Assembly (NCBI RefSeq): GCF_000003605.2
Contig: NW_003116948.1
Span: 147,470 to 177,885, forward strand
Direction: 5' to 3'
Source of the DNA: Saccoglossus kowalevskii
Lineage: Eukaryota > Hemichordata > Enteropneusta > Harrimaniidae
Length of the DNA stretch: 30,416 nucleotides
In this document: positions 20,202 through 30,416 of the stretch, one piece after another
How the letters are laid out: each line of letters opens with the position of its first letter
Position numbering within the stretch: the stretch's first letter is position 1
The notes under the pieces: model-generated
Seen by the model: only the letters and a program-made list of their open reading frames with translations
Database searches by the model: none
Told to the model about the DNA's origin: nothing
Translations under genes and position numbers: made by a program

Positions 20202-20235
20202 TTGTGTGTGTGTGTTTTTTTTTTTTTTTTTTTTT
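20202..20235. repeat. short (GT)n followed by T21
   Basis: About six GT units run into a 21-base T tract at 20215-20235, a common slippage-prone arrangement. Confidence 0.95.
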
Positions 20236-20382
20236 GTTAATCAAAAAGAAAATGGGCTTCGATGTTACGAAAACATAGAGTTGGTTACGTCATATTTTAG
20301 ACAAGTTACTTGCTTAAATAAACGACCAAGCCCGTAAAAACATCCATGAAATGTAACCCACTCGTATAATAAGTCTCTTTTA

Positions 20383-20400
20383 CATATATATATATATATG
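20383..20400. repeat. (AT)n palindrome
   Basis: catatatatatatatatg is an 18-bp perfect palindrome made of AT units. Confidence 0.95.
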
Positions 20401-22608
20401 TGTGATATATTTTTGATTTCGCGAATGGTAATATTTTATTTATCTCCTGTTTTGTCAGCGAGGTCAACGGTCAGTAAGGTCAAAAAGAAAGATAATATTT
20501 AGTTATTTACATATTCATTCATTTTTGTGTCACTTATTTGTTCGTGTCAAAATTAATGTGCCTTTTGTTTCCGTGGTTCACAAAGTCGCCGCGTCTGCGC
20601 AGTGTAAACTTCGGTGTGACAAGTACAAGAACATATCGATCGACATGTCGACGAAGAATATATGAAAGAGACAAAACTGTGCAGTCGTTCTACTATATAT
20701 TGCTAGGGAAACCAGCTGTCAGTGACGGATACCTCCAATTAACAGTCATGTTAACAATAATTAACAAACAACTAAACAATCCAAAGAGCGTGCCACAGTT
20801 TACAGGTTTCTATTGAAACACTAAAATTAAATGAGATGGCCTTTTACTCCGTAATTGACAGGTCAATTACACTGCACCTTTAACGTGATGTCATCTTTAA
20901 GTCTTCTTCGATTCATTCACTCGTTTGTCGATTTCTGGCGCCAAAAATCTGCTGCAGACGACAAAGTTGACTTTTCATTTCTGATTAAAATAATTGATTG
21001 CAATCATGTTTTAGGCTTTATTAGTTATATACATATATATACGCTTCTGTAGAAATATTTCTAGGGAGAAAGTGCGTCTGTTATAAATATACAGATATTT
21101 CGGGTTAAACATCTAGACGATGACGAAGTTCAAGCATGACTTCGCACTTGTTCCCTCAAATCTCACACACGCTTCTGAGATTTGAAATGTAATATTAAGG
21201 ATACCTTCGGGCGACTCGGGGGGTATTGGAAAATTAGTCGAGTTGATTGGGTCAGATGGCCCACTATCTTATCTTCACATAAAATGAGAATCCCTGCTCC
21301 GGATTATCTGGGAGGGGGGCTTAAATATACAATAGACGGGCGCAACAGATAAGAGTTTCTGGAACAAAAGCCAAACACGCCGCAATGCACTGAATAACGG
21401 TCGCAAAAAATCCAAGTCAGTTATCGCCAAGTCAACGCTTTGAATCGTGCGGAGGAAATGGTATTGCGTATCTACGTGCAGATATAGGAAGAATTTTGTA
21501 TAAAACACACGCACATACACACTCACACCAGTTGAAAAGAAATGTGTTCAATTAGGTTGAGATAAAAATGAACCAGCAGATGGGCCGGCTATTCAACGCT
21601 GTTATCTGCGCTTGCGCGAGCTTTTTAAAGTTGAGTTTCCTTGATAATCCCCCTCAGGCTAATAGTATTCCGGCTGTAGAGATTAGAAGCCCCCAATCCT
21701 TGTCAGACGCACTGCTGATTTTTGGAAACGCTACATTCAATTAATGTTGCATTGTGTTTTCGTTTTGCTACGGTGCCTTGCCATTAGGTTTAATAAATAC
21801 ACCAACTGGAATAAAGATCACGTCTTTTTAGAGTGAAAAACAAATCAACCTTCAGTATCAAGTGGTGGCACCTAAAACTTACACGATTTTTTCTTGCAAA
21901 GCGTAAAGTTTCCGGGCGTGAATTTGTACAGATGGGGATACGGAGGTCATTGATTTATGGAAATTATCGTGGTCTGTACCAGCGACTGCGACTGCGCAGA
22001 CCCCTCTCCCTCCCGATACGCCGCTACCTGTAGCCTTCAAGTTCTGAGACGAGTCTGTTACCGTGTACGTGCGATCTCGGCTTGTATCTTTAAATTTACG
22101 GGTTCACACAACTCACTGTGCCAGTTATGTTTACGGATTTTACGAGTAGGGCGGAAAATTAAAAGATAGGCAAGTTGTCTCTCGTTGATTCTATTAAGTT
22201 CATCGGGTACAGATTGGGTCAAAAGCTCGTAAGTCAACTCAACTACAAACGAGAGAGCCAACTGATGAGGAGGAAATCAGACTATATATAGAACACGACT
22301 AAAATAATAGGGAAGCAGAATTATTCAGATAAAATTCCATGAGTTAAAAGCTACGTGCAGAGACAGAAGTGTTTCAACTCATATTTCATTCTTATATTCC
22401 CTTTATACGAGTACATGATTCGGGAATTATTTTTTGGCGGATTGAATTCAATCAAAATCGAAAATATGATAGACTGAGCGCGACAGACGGGGCAGTCTCT
22501 CTGTGTATAGGGTATATGATGAACAAAACTTGTCTTGACATCTCTAGTCTAAACCGGCGTTTTAAAACCCGCCTGGGAATACCTGTATAGCGTCTGCTGT
22601 ATCCTGCT

Positions 22609-22664
22609 TATATATAGCCTTTAATCTTAATTAGCGTATCAAAGACAATTGTCTAATTATGCAT
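22609..22664. promoter_or_regulatory. dense TATA, TCF, Sox-like and POU/homeodomain motif cluster
   Basis: TTATATATAG (22609-22618, TATA-like), TTAATTAG (22627-22634), ATCAAAG (22638-22644, TCF/LEF), the perfect palindrome AGACAATTGTCT (22643-22654, two opposed ACAAT Sox-type cores) and TAATTATGCAT (22654-22664, POU-homeodomain-like) abut or overlap with almost no spacer. Such packing is typical of enhancers or TATA promoters. Confidence 0.35.
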
Positions 22665-22785
22665 TTCTTAACTCCGTTATACAAATGTATAGAAAGATTG
22701 TTGCATGGCCAAAAGGGAATTCGAAAACACAAACTGCCGCGATGATGATGTCGCGAGAGAATGTGTAACACGACGGCGCGCGTGT

Positions 22786-22901
22786 GTCTGTCTCAGTCAC
22801 ATGGTATAATGTGAGAGAAGCCTCAGGTGGCCGAGAGACCAGATTGCCAGTTGGGCTTCAGTGCTCCGAGAGACCACGATCGTCAAATATTGCATTACAG
22901 A
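22786..22901 (+). other. candidate noncoding first exon ending in a strong splice donor
   Basis: Downstream of the TATA/TCF/POU cluster, a moderately GC-rich segment ends at a strong donor (attacaga then GTAAGT at 22902-22907). It contains a direct repeat ccgagagacca at 22831-22841 and 22866-22876. No open frame of note is present, so it would be a 5' UTR exon of a gene continuing to the right or a noncoding RNA. No acceptor partner was identified. Confidence 0.15.
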
Positions 22902-25900
22902 GTAAGTGAAATGAATTACAATGAATCATGTATGATTTCACAACCGCTACGGCACCTGCGTACTTTCACTCTCTTGGGCTCTAGAGACGATCGGAGCTCT
23001 TAGGACAAAACAAGAAGAAAAACTGTAGACCAGAGCGACAAAAGAGCAACAGAGTCATCACGGTTTATCATCGTTTTTATATTATTTTGTTTTTACTACA
23101 GAATACTCTCCTGTTGTTCGATTGGAATACAGTGCCAAAAGTTCCCGCCGGGCAGATGTTTCCTTTTTTTTAAACAAATAGTACATTTTTTTTCAAAACA
23201 AAGCCGTTCTATTATATATCTAATCAAGATAGCTTTATTTTGTCTTGGTGTTGATTGTCAGTTTGTGTTGAAAAGGAACAAAGGAATATTCTAGCCCGAT
23301 AATATACATGCTGTTGCCTTTTTATTAATGTTGATCTTAAAAACAAGAAAACGTGTTTAATTTTATCATTAATCATTACCAATCTACTAAGAGGGGATCT
23401 TAGTAGAAAGGCGAGTGCCCAAGGCTCGGGTCCGCCTCAAATCACCCCATCCACAAAGCGAAGTTTATATTTTACTTTCATTGGGTATTACATTATTTGA
23501 AAACCGTGAAATCCACAAATACGATGATATGTACAATGAAATAGTAGCCGGGATACGTTACTGCGTGGTGTCAAAACATGGTCTCTGAACAGGCTGTGTT
23601 TATATACAAACGTGTCTTCTAGTATGGAAAATATCTCCTAATATGGAACGTATCTTCGGTCGATTCACACTGATGAAATAAATCCCGCGCCATTTACAGT
23701 CAACAAGCCAGTAATTCCCCCGCCCAAGCTCCTAAACTAATATATTCCAGTACTTGTTCATTTTCCTTAATTTTTTCCTGTGATTGTTTCACGCTGCGCC
23801 TCAGACGCACGTTGACTGCGAATGAACTTCTTCGATCCCCATAGCGGCTTTTCGTTTGGAAAATCGTGACGAGGGAAATGGTAGGGTGTGTAATTCTCGA
23901 AATCGCAGCGAGTGTGTCCAAATGAGCGGTTGTCAAATTAGCATTTGGAATGGAGCTGTGCCTCCTGTCAGGTAACAGATTGATGAGCGACCGAGGTGGT
24001 CTTCCGAATCGCCAAAACTTCCACCGCGTCTCATTATCAGTCAAATGTAAAGCTTGTAAAAAAAACAATTGGACACAAACCTTTACTGTTTCAAGTTAGA
24101 ATATCATGAAGGAGGGGTATAGAGAGCCCGCGCGTAGTCAGGGGTATCAGTACACCGTATTCACTATATATCACTGAGGCTATAAACCACCATGCTACTC
24201 TCCGTTCAACAAGGGGAAAGCGTCATTTCATTGTTGCTTCAGTTTGTCACGTGCACAGGGGCAGAAAGAATTCGGCGTTTGACGGGCGCGAGGAAAGGGG
24301 TAGCACGTAATTTTGGCTGTCCTGATATTGATAAACACTTCTATAGAACTCATTCGTTTCTATATTTTTTCACCTAACTGGGAATCCGAACAAATACCAT
24401 TATTATGTCGAATTCAGTCGTTTTATACTTTGTTTTACTACCTCTCATTTGATAATGAGCGACAAAAAAAAAAAAGTACATCACCCCTTCCGGCAACGTT
24501 AAAAAATATGATGATTTTTTTTTCCCGCGAATTTTGCGACTTTTTCCCCCGAGCGACTAGGCGACGTGTTGTATTCCTGTTACGATTATGGGATATGTAA
24601 ATGTTGGTCCCATATTGTCGTCTGCGCGGTCGGCTGGGTCTTTGGTAATTTGTCGCTAAAATGCTGAGTAAAACTGGTGAAAATTTACCGAACGTGTCAT
24701 GACTATATATATAATTCATATAATTGTGGGTGGTATTCGGTGTGCTAGTGTGTTATCTCCCAATTGCAAAAGTTGAAAGCTTTTGATAGGAATGACTAAT
24801 GCTCCGATAAATAATTTGAGATTGTCTTCCACTGCATGCGTAGCGGTTTACGCAAGAAATTGGCGATTGCTATCCGATAAGCAGAAGGTGAGATGTAATT
24901 TTGTGTCGAGCCGTTTTCAATTTTTGCTCGTGGCAACACATTCGCGGTCTAATCCTCGTTTTCCCCCTGCATGTTGCCAGATAACTATCAAAATGACCCC
25001 TTTCTGGTTTACAATAGCTTCGTAAAATATTTGGTTTGAAACAAATATTGTTTTGAATTGGTGGTACACAGGTCGGATTCTACTGTGTCGCAGTCCCCGT
25101 ATCATGTGAAGACGCGTGCGAAATCGACATTAATACAACATCCCTTGTAGTTATTAGCGCACATGTTCAATATCATAACGTTGATAGAACATCACCTTAA
25201 TACGCAGTGTTATCATATTTGCGCACAAATATACCCATCCAAACACAACATCCGGGTATTCTCGCGTCTGTCGTACACAATATGATTCACTACTTCATCA
25301 AATAAAAAAAAAACGATATATAAATGTATTCATTGGTTCGCCAGAGAGTCTCGAAGATGGAATAAGGCAAAAAATTGAGCAATGCGATTTCAGTAAACAT
25401 TTTATCAGTCCTCCCTCACGCATTTTTGTTTTAACAAATATTTCACGAGGCATCTTCTAAAAATCCCAGAGGCTGCACTATTAAAACTCGTGAACGCCAT
25501 GCTTTGAGGCTCGGTAATTGGAGTCCATAACGCAGTGTACAGCGGCAAGATAAGCACACTTTAAAAATATGATAAAGCAAAATCAAGCTACTTTTCTCTT
25601 TATACTCCAATGGGTAAATTCACGTTTTTTTAATGTATAGATATTCAAATACGTAATGAGTAGAAATCATATTCAATCCGCTGAGCTATAAATAGAAGTC
25701 AAATAATAATCTAAGGCAACAAGATATATTGCCGATTCGATTTTTTTATCTCTTTTTTTTTGAACATTTTAAAAAGTGCTTAGGTGAATTAACTAAAACG
25801 AATCGAGTTCTTTTGACTGGCAACTGGGAGAACATTATATGACCTAGATTTGGCCAAGCATTGAATCCGTATTTAATCGTTGATTTGATTGACGCGGCGT

Positions 25901-26371
25901 TTGTTTACCTTCGTCTACATCCGAGTTTCGACTTCGAACTACTAGTGCGCATGATTAATACTAGATGCTATTCGTTGACATTTAATTTGATCGTGATTGT
26001 TGAAACTTGTTACTCGCAGTGCAATCAACCCATCAAGTTCTTCAACGCTATTTTATTTTTAATATAATCTGCCCTCCTGGCTTACTGAGGATTGGGCATT
26101 TGAGCTATCGAGGTATCGTACCCTCAGTCGACGTACTAGAAATAAACATGTCTAAATTGTCAATTTCCTCGACACTGCTTAAAAATGTATTGCTTTCAGA
26201 GAATACCCGGTTTTGTAAGTTTCATAAATATTTGTTAAGCGGAATTCATCCCCAGCGAATCGAGGAATTGGCCACAGTGGCTATTAACATGCATTAAAAA
26301 TTGGAAATGTAACAGTGGGGTATGCTTTTGATTCTTTCTATCTCCGTGTGCGCCTGTTTCATTGTAAGTCT

Positions 26372-26430
26372 TGACGTAACGTTTATGTGTATTCCATGGT
26401 GTGACGTAGTCGTCATTTGCTAATGACGTT
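26372..26430. promoter_or_regulatory. cluster of CRE/ATF half-sites
   Basis: Four TGACG(T) or CGTCA cores fall in 59 bp: TGACGTAA (26372), TGACGTAG (26402), CGTCATT (26411) and ATGACGTT (26423). Further TGACG cores follow at about 26487 and 26631. No adjacent core promoter is recognised. Confidence 0.25.
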
Positions 26431-26827
26431 CCAAGGCATCAAGTCTCGCGTAGACCGATGAGCTTGCGTGCACGTAGCAACTTACTTTGACGGCATGACG
26501 AATTGGCGATTTGCCGTTACGATGTCAACTGCGGGCTAAGCTTAGTAGATGCGCCAACTGATAGCGGTTCTCTGTACGCATTTCAAGCGTCGTCGTTGGT
26601 CGGGGATGATGACGACGGAGCAAGTTGGAAGGTGACGTTTGTAAATAGACCGGGTGAAATGTAGATGTTTGTCACGTAATTCACTCGCAGCGTTGTCGGA
26701 TTAATCCCAGATTTAGGGTTTCTAATCAAGCTACATATTATTAACGGAATTTATCGTAATCGCCTTTCTTTGTTCGTGCTAATTCATCGTATACTGTTAC
26801 TACTCCAAGGGAAATCTTGGCATTTCC

Positions 26828-26854
26828 ATGATGATGATGATGATGATGATGATG
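26828..26854 (+). repeat. (ATG)9 microsatellite
   Basis: Nine perfect trinucleotide units followed by an imperfect gtgg. It reads as poly-Asp in one plus frame and poly-Ile on the minus strand, both artefactual. Confidence 0.97.
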
Positions 26855-28077
26855 GTGGTAAAAATCATTTGATTGTAATTGTGGTGCGACGATGTGTCCA
26901 GGCACGGCAATTTTTCCTGTGTCTTTACCGCCTCGACACTATAGATCTGATTTAAATCGTTCGTAATCCGCATTTTCGTATATAGGGACTGAGGTAATGT
27001 GGTCTGAGTATAGTTCAATCTGGGTGACACGGCGAGTTAAGATGGGATTTAGGCCCACTCATGAAGTTCACTTCCGTACAGGGAGGTTAAAGTTTTAGCT
27101 CACACATTTTCTAAAGTCTCCGGCTATTCTTATCGTCCCCCCTCAAAGTATTTTGCTTCTCGGCGCGGCAATTAATTACAAGAAAATACAATTTAGTGTT
27201 ATGAGTCAGATTTCCAATCAAATAAAGCGTTCTCCCAGGCGAAATAACAGTGCTCATGAAAACTGGTTTATTGTGAGCGATTACGCTGTACCATGATGCG
27301 TCGTTACCGGGCATATACAGAAGGGAAAGCGAGAAAATGGGTAAAACTGTCAGTGGGAAATTGGTGAAATTTGTCACCGGTTAATTTCCCTGTCAGTCAG
27401 AGTGGAGTCAATAGAAAAGACAATTTGGTGTTAGGCTCATTTAGATAGAAATAGAATTTGGAAATGTTTGACCCTCTTTTAGAATATAAGATAGTATCAT
27501 TCATTGCATCGTGATACTGACCTTGCTCGTCGTAAATTCAATATTTTAACAATGGTAATTTTTCGCTTATAAACTCCAAAATGTCTTAAACCGTCTTGAA
27601 ATTCCGACTGCCATGAAGTGACAGCCGTGCGGTTATTTTGAGTTGCTTCTACATCGACGTCACGGTAAAACTCGAACGTGTATCTATTGCTGTCTGATTG
27701 CTTGCAATTAATACGGCAAACCACTTAAAAGTAAAAAGGGCTTGGTTCACTAGTCTTTCCCGAAATTATCGTTTGTACGGCGATTAGTATAATACACAGC
27801 CACTATTTACATGACGTGGTCAGTACATGTATCGCTAATATTAGGGTTTTAAACAAAAAAAATTAAAATATAGGATGGAAAACGTCAATTCAAGTTCAGT
27901 ATCTTTTTAACGAAGACTTGTAGCCGGAAATTTGACGAATGCGACTTTCCCAAATAAACGCGCTGGTCTCGTCTGAAATCGATATATCGGACGAAGAATA
28001 TTAGTATCGTCGGTCGACACAGTTCGATAAATAAATTGCGAGCTTATTAAACAAGGCGTAATTATAGCCGGTGTACA

Positions 28078-28087
28078 CCCCCCCCCC
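28078..28087. repeat. poly(C) run, 10 bases
   Basis: Ten consecutive C residues follow gtgtaca. Runs of this kind are unusual in an AT-rich genome. Confidence 0.95.
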
Positions 28088-28546
28088 TTCCACTAATGGC
28101 AGTCGCACGCCCGTGCATTCCACGTAAAAGTACCATCAGATCATAAATGCTCTATTCGCTATCGGCGTAATACGGCATGCAAGTATCATTAAGTACGTAA
28201 TGGAAGAAGCTGGGCACATGGCGCTTTCCCTGTCCGCACGTACGTCATATAGTCTTAGTTTTGGCTGGCTGCCGCGGATTGACGCTAACATATCAATTTA
28301 GTGACGTAGCTATGCTGACAACACAATCTGTTGTGTTCATTTCCAACTTGTTACTTCTGCCAGACGCCATCTTTCATTGGGGGTATTTTCTACTATTTCA
28401 AAACGCCGTCAGCTTCTATTACATATGCCAGGACGTCACTTGTGATGATTAATTTTATTGAAATTCGTATAAATATGTATAAAAAGCTTTTGAATTTAGT
28501 GCTCTGCTGATGTAGATTAAGTGAACCAAAAAACGAGTTGGCCATG

Positions 28547-28573
28547 GCTGCCTTCTCGGAGAAAGACGGCAGC
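28547..28573. repeat. small hairpin GCTGCC...GGCAGC
   Basis: The arms gctgcc (28547-28552) and ggcagc (28568-28573) pair. The inner ttct (28553-28556) and agaa (28560-28563) extend the stem across a 4-nt bulge to a cgg loop. It is too short for a miRNA precursor. Confidence 0.5.
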
Positions 28574-29100
28574 ATGTTTTCATTGAAAATAAGGCAGAAA
28601 GACCGAAGCGATTGGTTGGTCTTAACATAATCAATCGAACACGACCCTGCAATAGGTTTATTGATGAATCCAGGCCCCCAGGGTCCATCGCATCCACAAT
28701 TAGATAATTCAACTAGGGGCTGTGGCGATAAATACGTATACACCGTTTGCAAATAAACACCATGTATTATTCACGATTTCGGTTGGTTTGGCAAATAAGA
28801 AGAAAAAAGGGGAAGATTTCAATAAACAGCTGTGAGAAATGATTCTTTAAAAAATAATATTTGTAATAAAAAATAGAAGTCTATCCGTTTTGGGGAGAAG
28901 TATTATTAAAAGGCCTCGTCTGCTGGGGTCATAAACGTAAGCGACATCATCATAAATTCTTCTCTCGATCACGGCGATCTCATTTGTATTTCAAACGGCA
29001 GTTGCAACCAAGCACCGTGAGATAAGATAAGGTATTTCAACTCTGTACCATGGAGAATTGTTATTCTTTATAATCACCGTGGGTTTTTATTGCACATAAG

Positions 29101-29103
<3 letters not shown>

Positions 29104-29132
<29 letters not shown>
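29104..29132. repeat. poly(T) tract, 29 bases
   Basis: The longest uninterrupted homopolymer in the window. No retroelement body was recognised on either side. Confidence 0.98.
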
Positions 29133-29137
<5 letters not shown>

Positions 29138-30416
29138 GTCGTGTTTCTCTGTAATTCATTATAATAAGTCTTTTGTATTTTTAAAACAAGTTACATAACT
29201 TAAGGTTAATGCCTTCGACGTAAAATAATATATCCTGCCAAATTATGACCACGACCGAAACTGGAAATCACCGTTGATTAATTTATTGTCATTTTTTCCC
29301 CGAGTTTGTCAGCCATCCTGGGAAATGAGCCTCATTGTGAGGGGAATGGTGGTTTAGGTTATATTCAGGCAGGATATATATATATGTTATCGCGTTAATA
29401 AATTAATTTGTTGTATATAAATAAACACTATTTACATTCAAACAAATATTACAACACTTCTACATGGAAAATTGCAAGTAACAAACAAATGAACAAAAAC
29501 ACCATCGTTTGTATATGTAATAAGACAACAAAAATTACAGTTGAACTTGAACCACATAAATCATATGTATATACAAACTACGTGGTTTATTAGTACTCGG
29601 TATCCGCACCATCACAGAACACTACAAAGGAGAAGCTCTCTCACCACGGAGGGGCGTAAAAGTTGCATCGAAAACCAAGCTTCTGGAAACCACCCAACCC
29701 GTTTGTTTATAGTAATTTTTACAAAAATATAGTACTATTTTCCCGTGCATAATAAGAGTCAGACACCTGCATTGAAAGACATGCTAAAATGCGGAGTATT
29801 GCTTTTTTTGTCGTTTGAACGCCCCTCTCTGTCGCATCGCTTTCTCCCCTCCGATTTACAATGGATTGACTGTTCATAGATATTGTTAGCGCATTGTAAT
29901 CGGCACGCGTCACCCATAATACTGCCGATCGGTTAAATGAGACGGAGGCGGTTTCACAACTTAGGCTACTTCTTTTAAAAATATCAACGTCAACTGTACG
30001 CATGCCAATATGAGCCTTCCCTGCCCGTCTGTCACGGCTTTTCGTTTTCGTATTCGTCTCTCCATCGCCAAACGGATATAATTGCATCAGTTAAAATTAA
30101 AATAACAAAATCAATGTTTCTGACATCACATTACTTGTCGTTTCCTAATAATTAGTACGTTCATTCAAAGAAGATATTGCAAAATCCATTGAAGCAACTA
30201 GTTGTTGATTTCATTGTAACGTTGTTGTTGTTGTACGTCGACGTTCTGCACTGGCGAAAATTATGCGGCGGCACTGTGTTAGATTCAAATTACACCAAGC
30301 CGTACTTATAGATCCGTCGTGAGTTTAATTCTTTGACGCACACAATGAAACACAGTAACAAAGCTTTTCGTGGGGGTTTTCATATTTTTTTCGCGTGTCA
30401 AATGTCACATTTAACT

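Larger units (their letters stand above)
18215..30416. other. noncoding intergenic DNA to the window end
   Basis: About 12 kb without a recognisable gene. The longest frames (23700-24068 and 29719-30087, both minus, 122 codons each) carry no recognisable domain, signal or repeat and lack supporting exons. Supported items are homopolymers, short microsatellites, a palindrome and E-box group (19477-19642), a TATA/TCF/POU-like cluster with a downstream donor (22609-22907), a TGACG cluster (26372-26430) and a hairpin (28547-28573). Confidence 0.65.

Noticed and set aside
23700-24068. 122-codon minus-strand frame with a plausible upstream acceptor
   Set aside because: No domain is recognised and no donor or partner exon found. 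Length is within chance for a CpG-rich 12-kb stretch.
24438-24719. Overlapping plus and minus frames around 24.3-24.7 kb, rich in Arg/Lys
   Set aside because: They arise from A/T homopolymers and CpG-rich sequence; neither strand gives a coherent protein.
29773-29783. miR-71-like string tgaaagacatg
   Set aside because: The match stops after 11 bases and no complementary star arm was found nearby.
29719-30087. 122-codon minus-strand frame
   Set aside because: No recognisable motif, and nothing around it supports transcription.

Overview
This is eukaryotic, bilaterian-invertebrate-like genomic DNA, most likely from a marine animal. The only gene I can name is the 3' end of a cathepsin Z (cathepsin X) gene on the + strand. 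Its last two coding exons are at 254-343 and 1219-1332, with clean GT/AG junctions and the family's catalytic His and Asn. The catalytic Cys, propeptide and signal peptide lie upstream of the window. The evidence for an animal genome is the spliced papain-type protease, microsatellites, a minisatellite and long homopolymer tracts. The evidence for an invertebrate is the near-normal CpG content of the intergenic DNA against strong CpG depletion over the gene, a mosaic-methylation pattern. I cannot name the species.

Layout. 1-3.3 kb: the cathepsin Z end, an intron holding a 117-bp tandem repeat, then a probable long 3' UTR with small repeats, ending at a good poly(A) signal (3263) that coincides with a sharp rise in CpG density. 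3.3-8.9 kb: CpG-rich noncoding DNA with a perfect kappaB palindrome, a CRE and one weak exon-like segment. 8.86-9.01 kb: an (AAAT)n microsatellite. 9.2-10.2 kb: the best candidate regulatory region, with a homeodomain-site cluster, then FOX, CCAAT, NRF1 and a perfect RFX X-box, plus a possible short minus-strand first exon. 10.2-17.1 kb: noncoding, with a CRE/NRF1 pair at 13.45 kb. 17.15-18.2 kb: a diverged 35-40 bp minisatellite, a decayed duplicated segment and simple repeats. 18.2-30.4 kb: noncoding, with scattered palindromes and motif clusters (19.5, 22.6, 26.4 kb).

No second gene, tRNA, rRNA, known miRNA, CRISPR array or intact transposon could be supported. All long open frames outside cathepsin Z look like chance or repeat-derived frames. 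About 29 of the 30 kb is a gene desert downstream of cathepsin Z, so what can be said about it concerns repeats and candidate regulatory DNA. Motif calls there are consensus matches read by eye and prove no function. No coherent new multi-gene system is visible.
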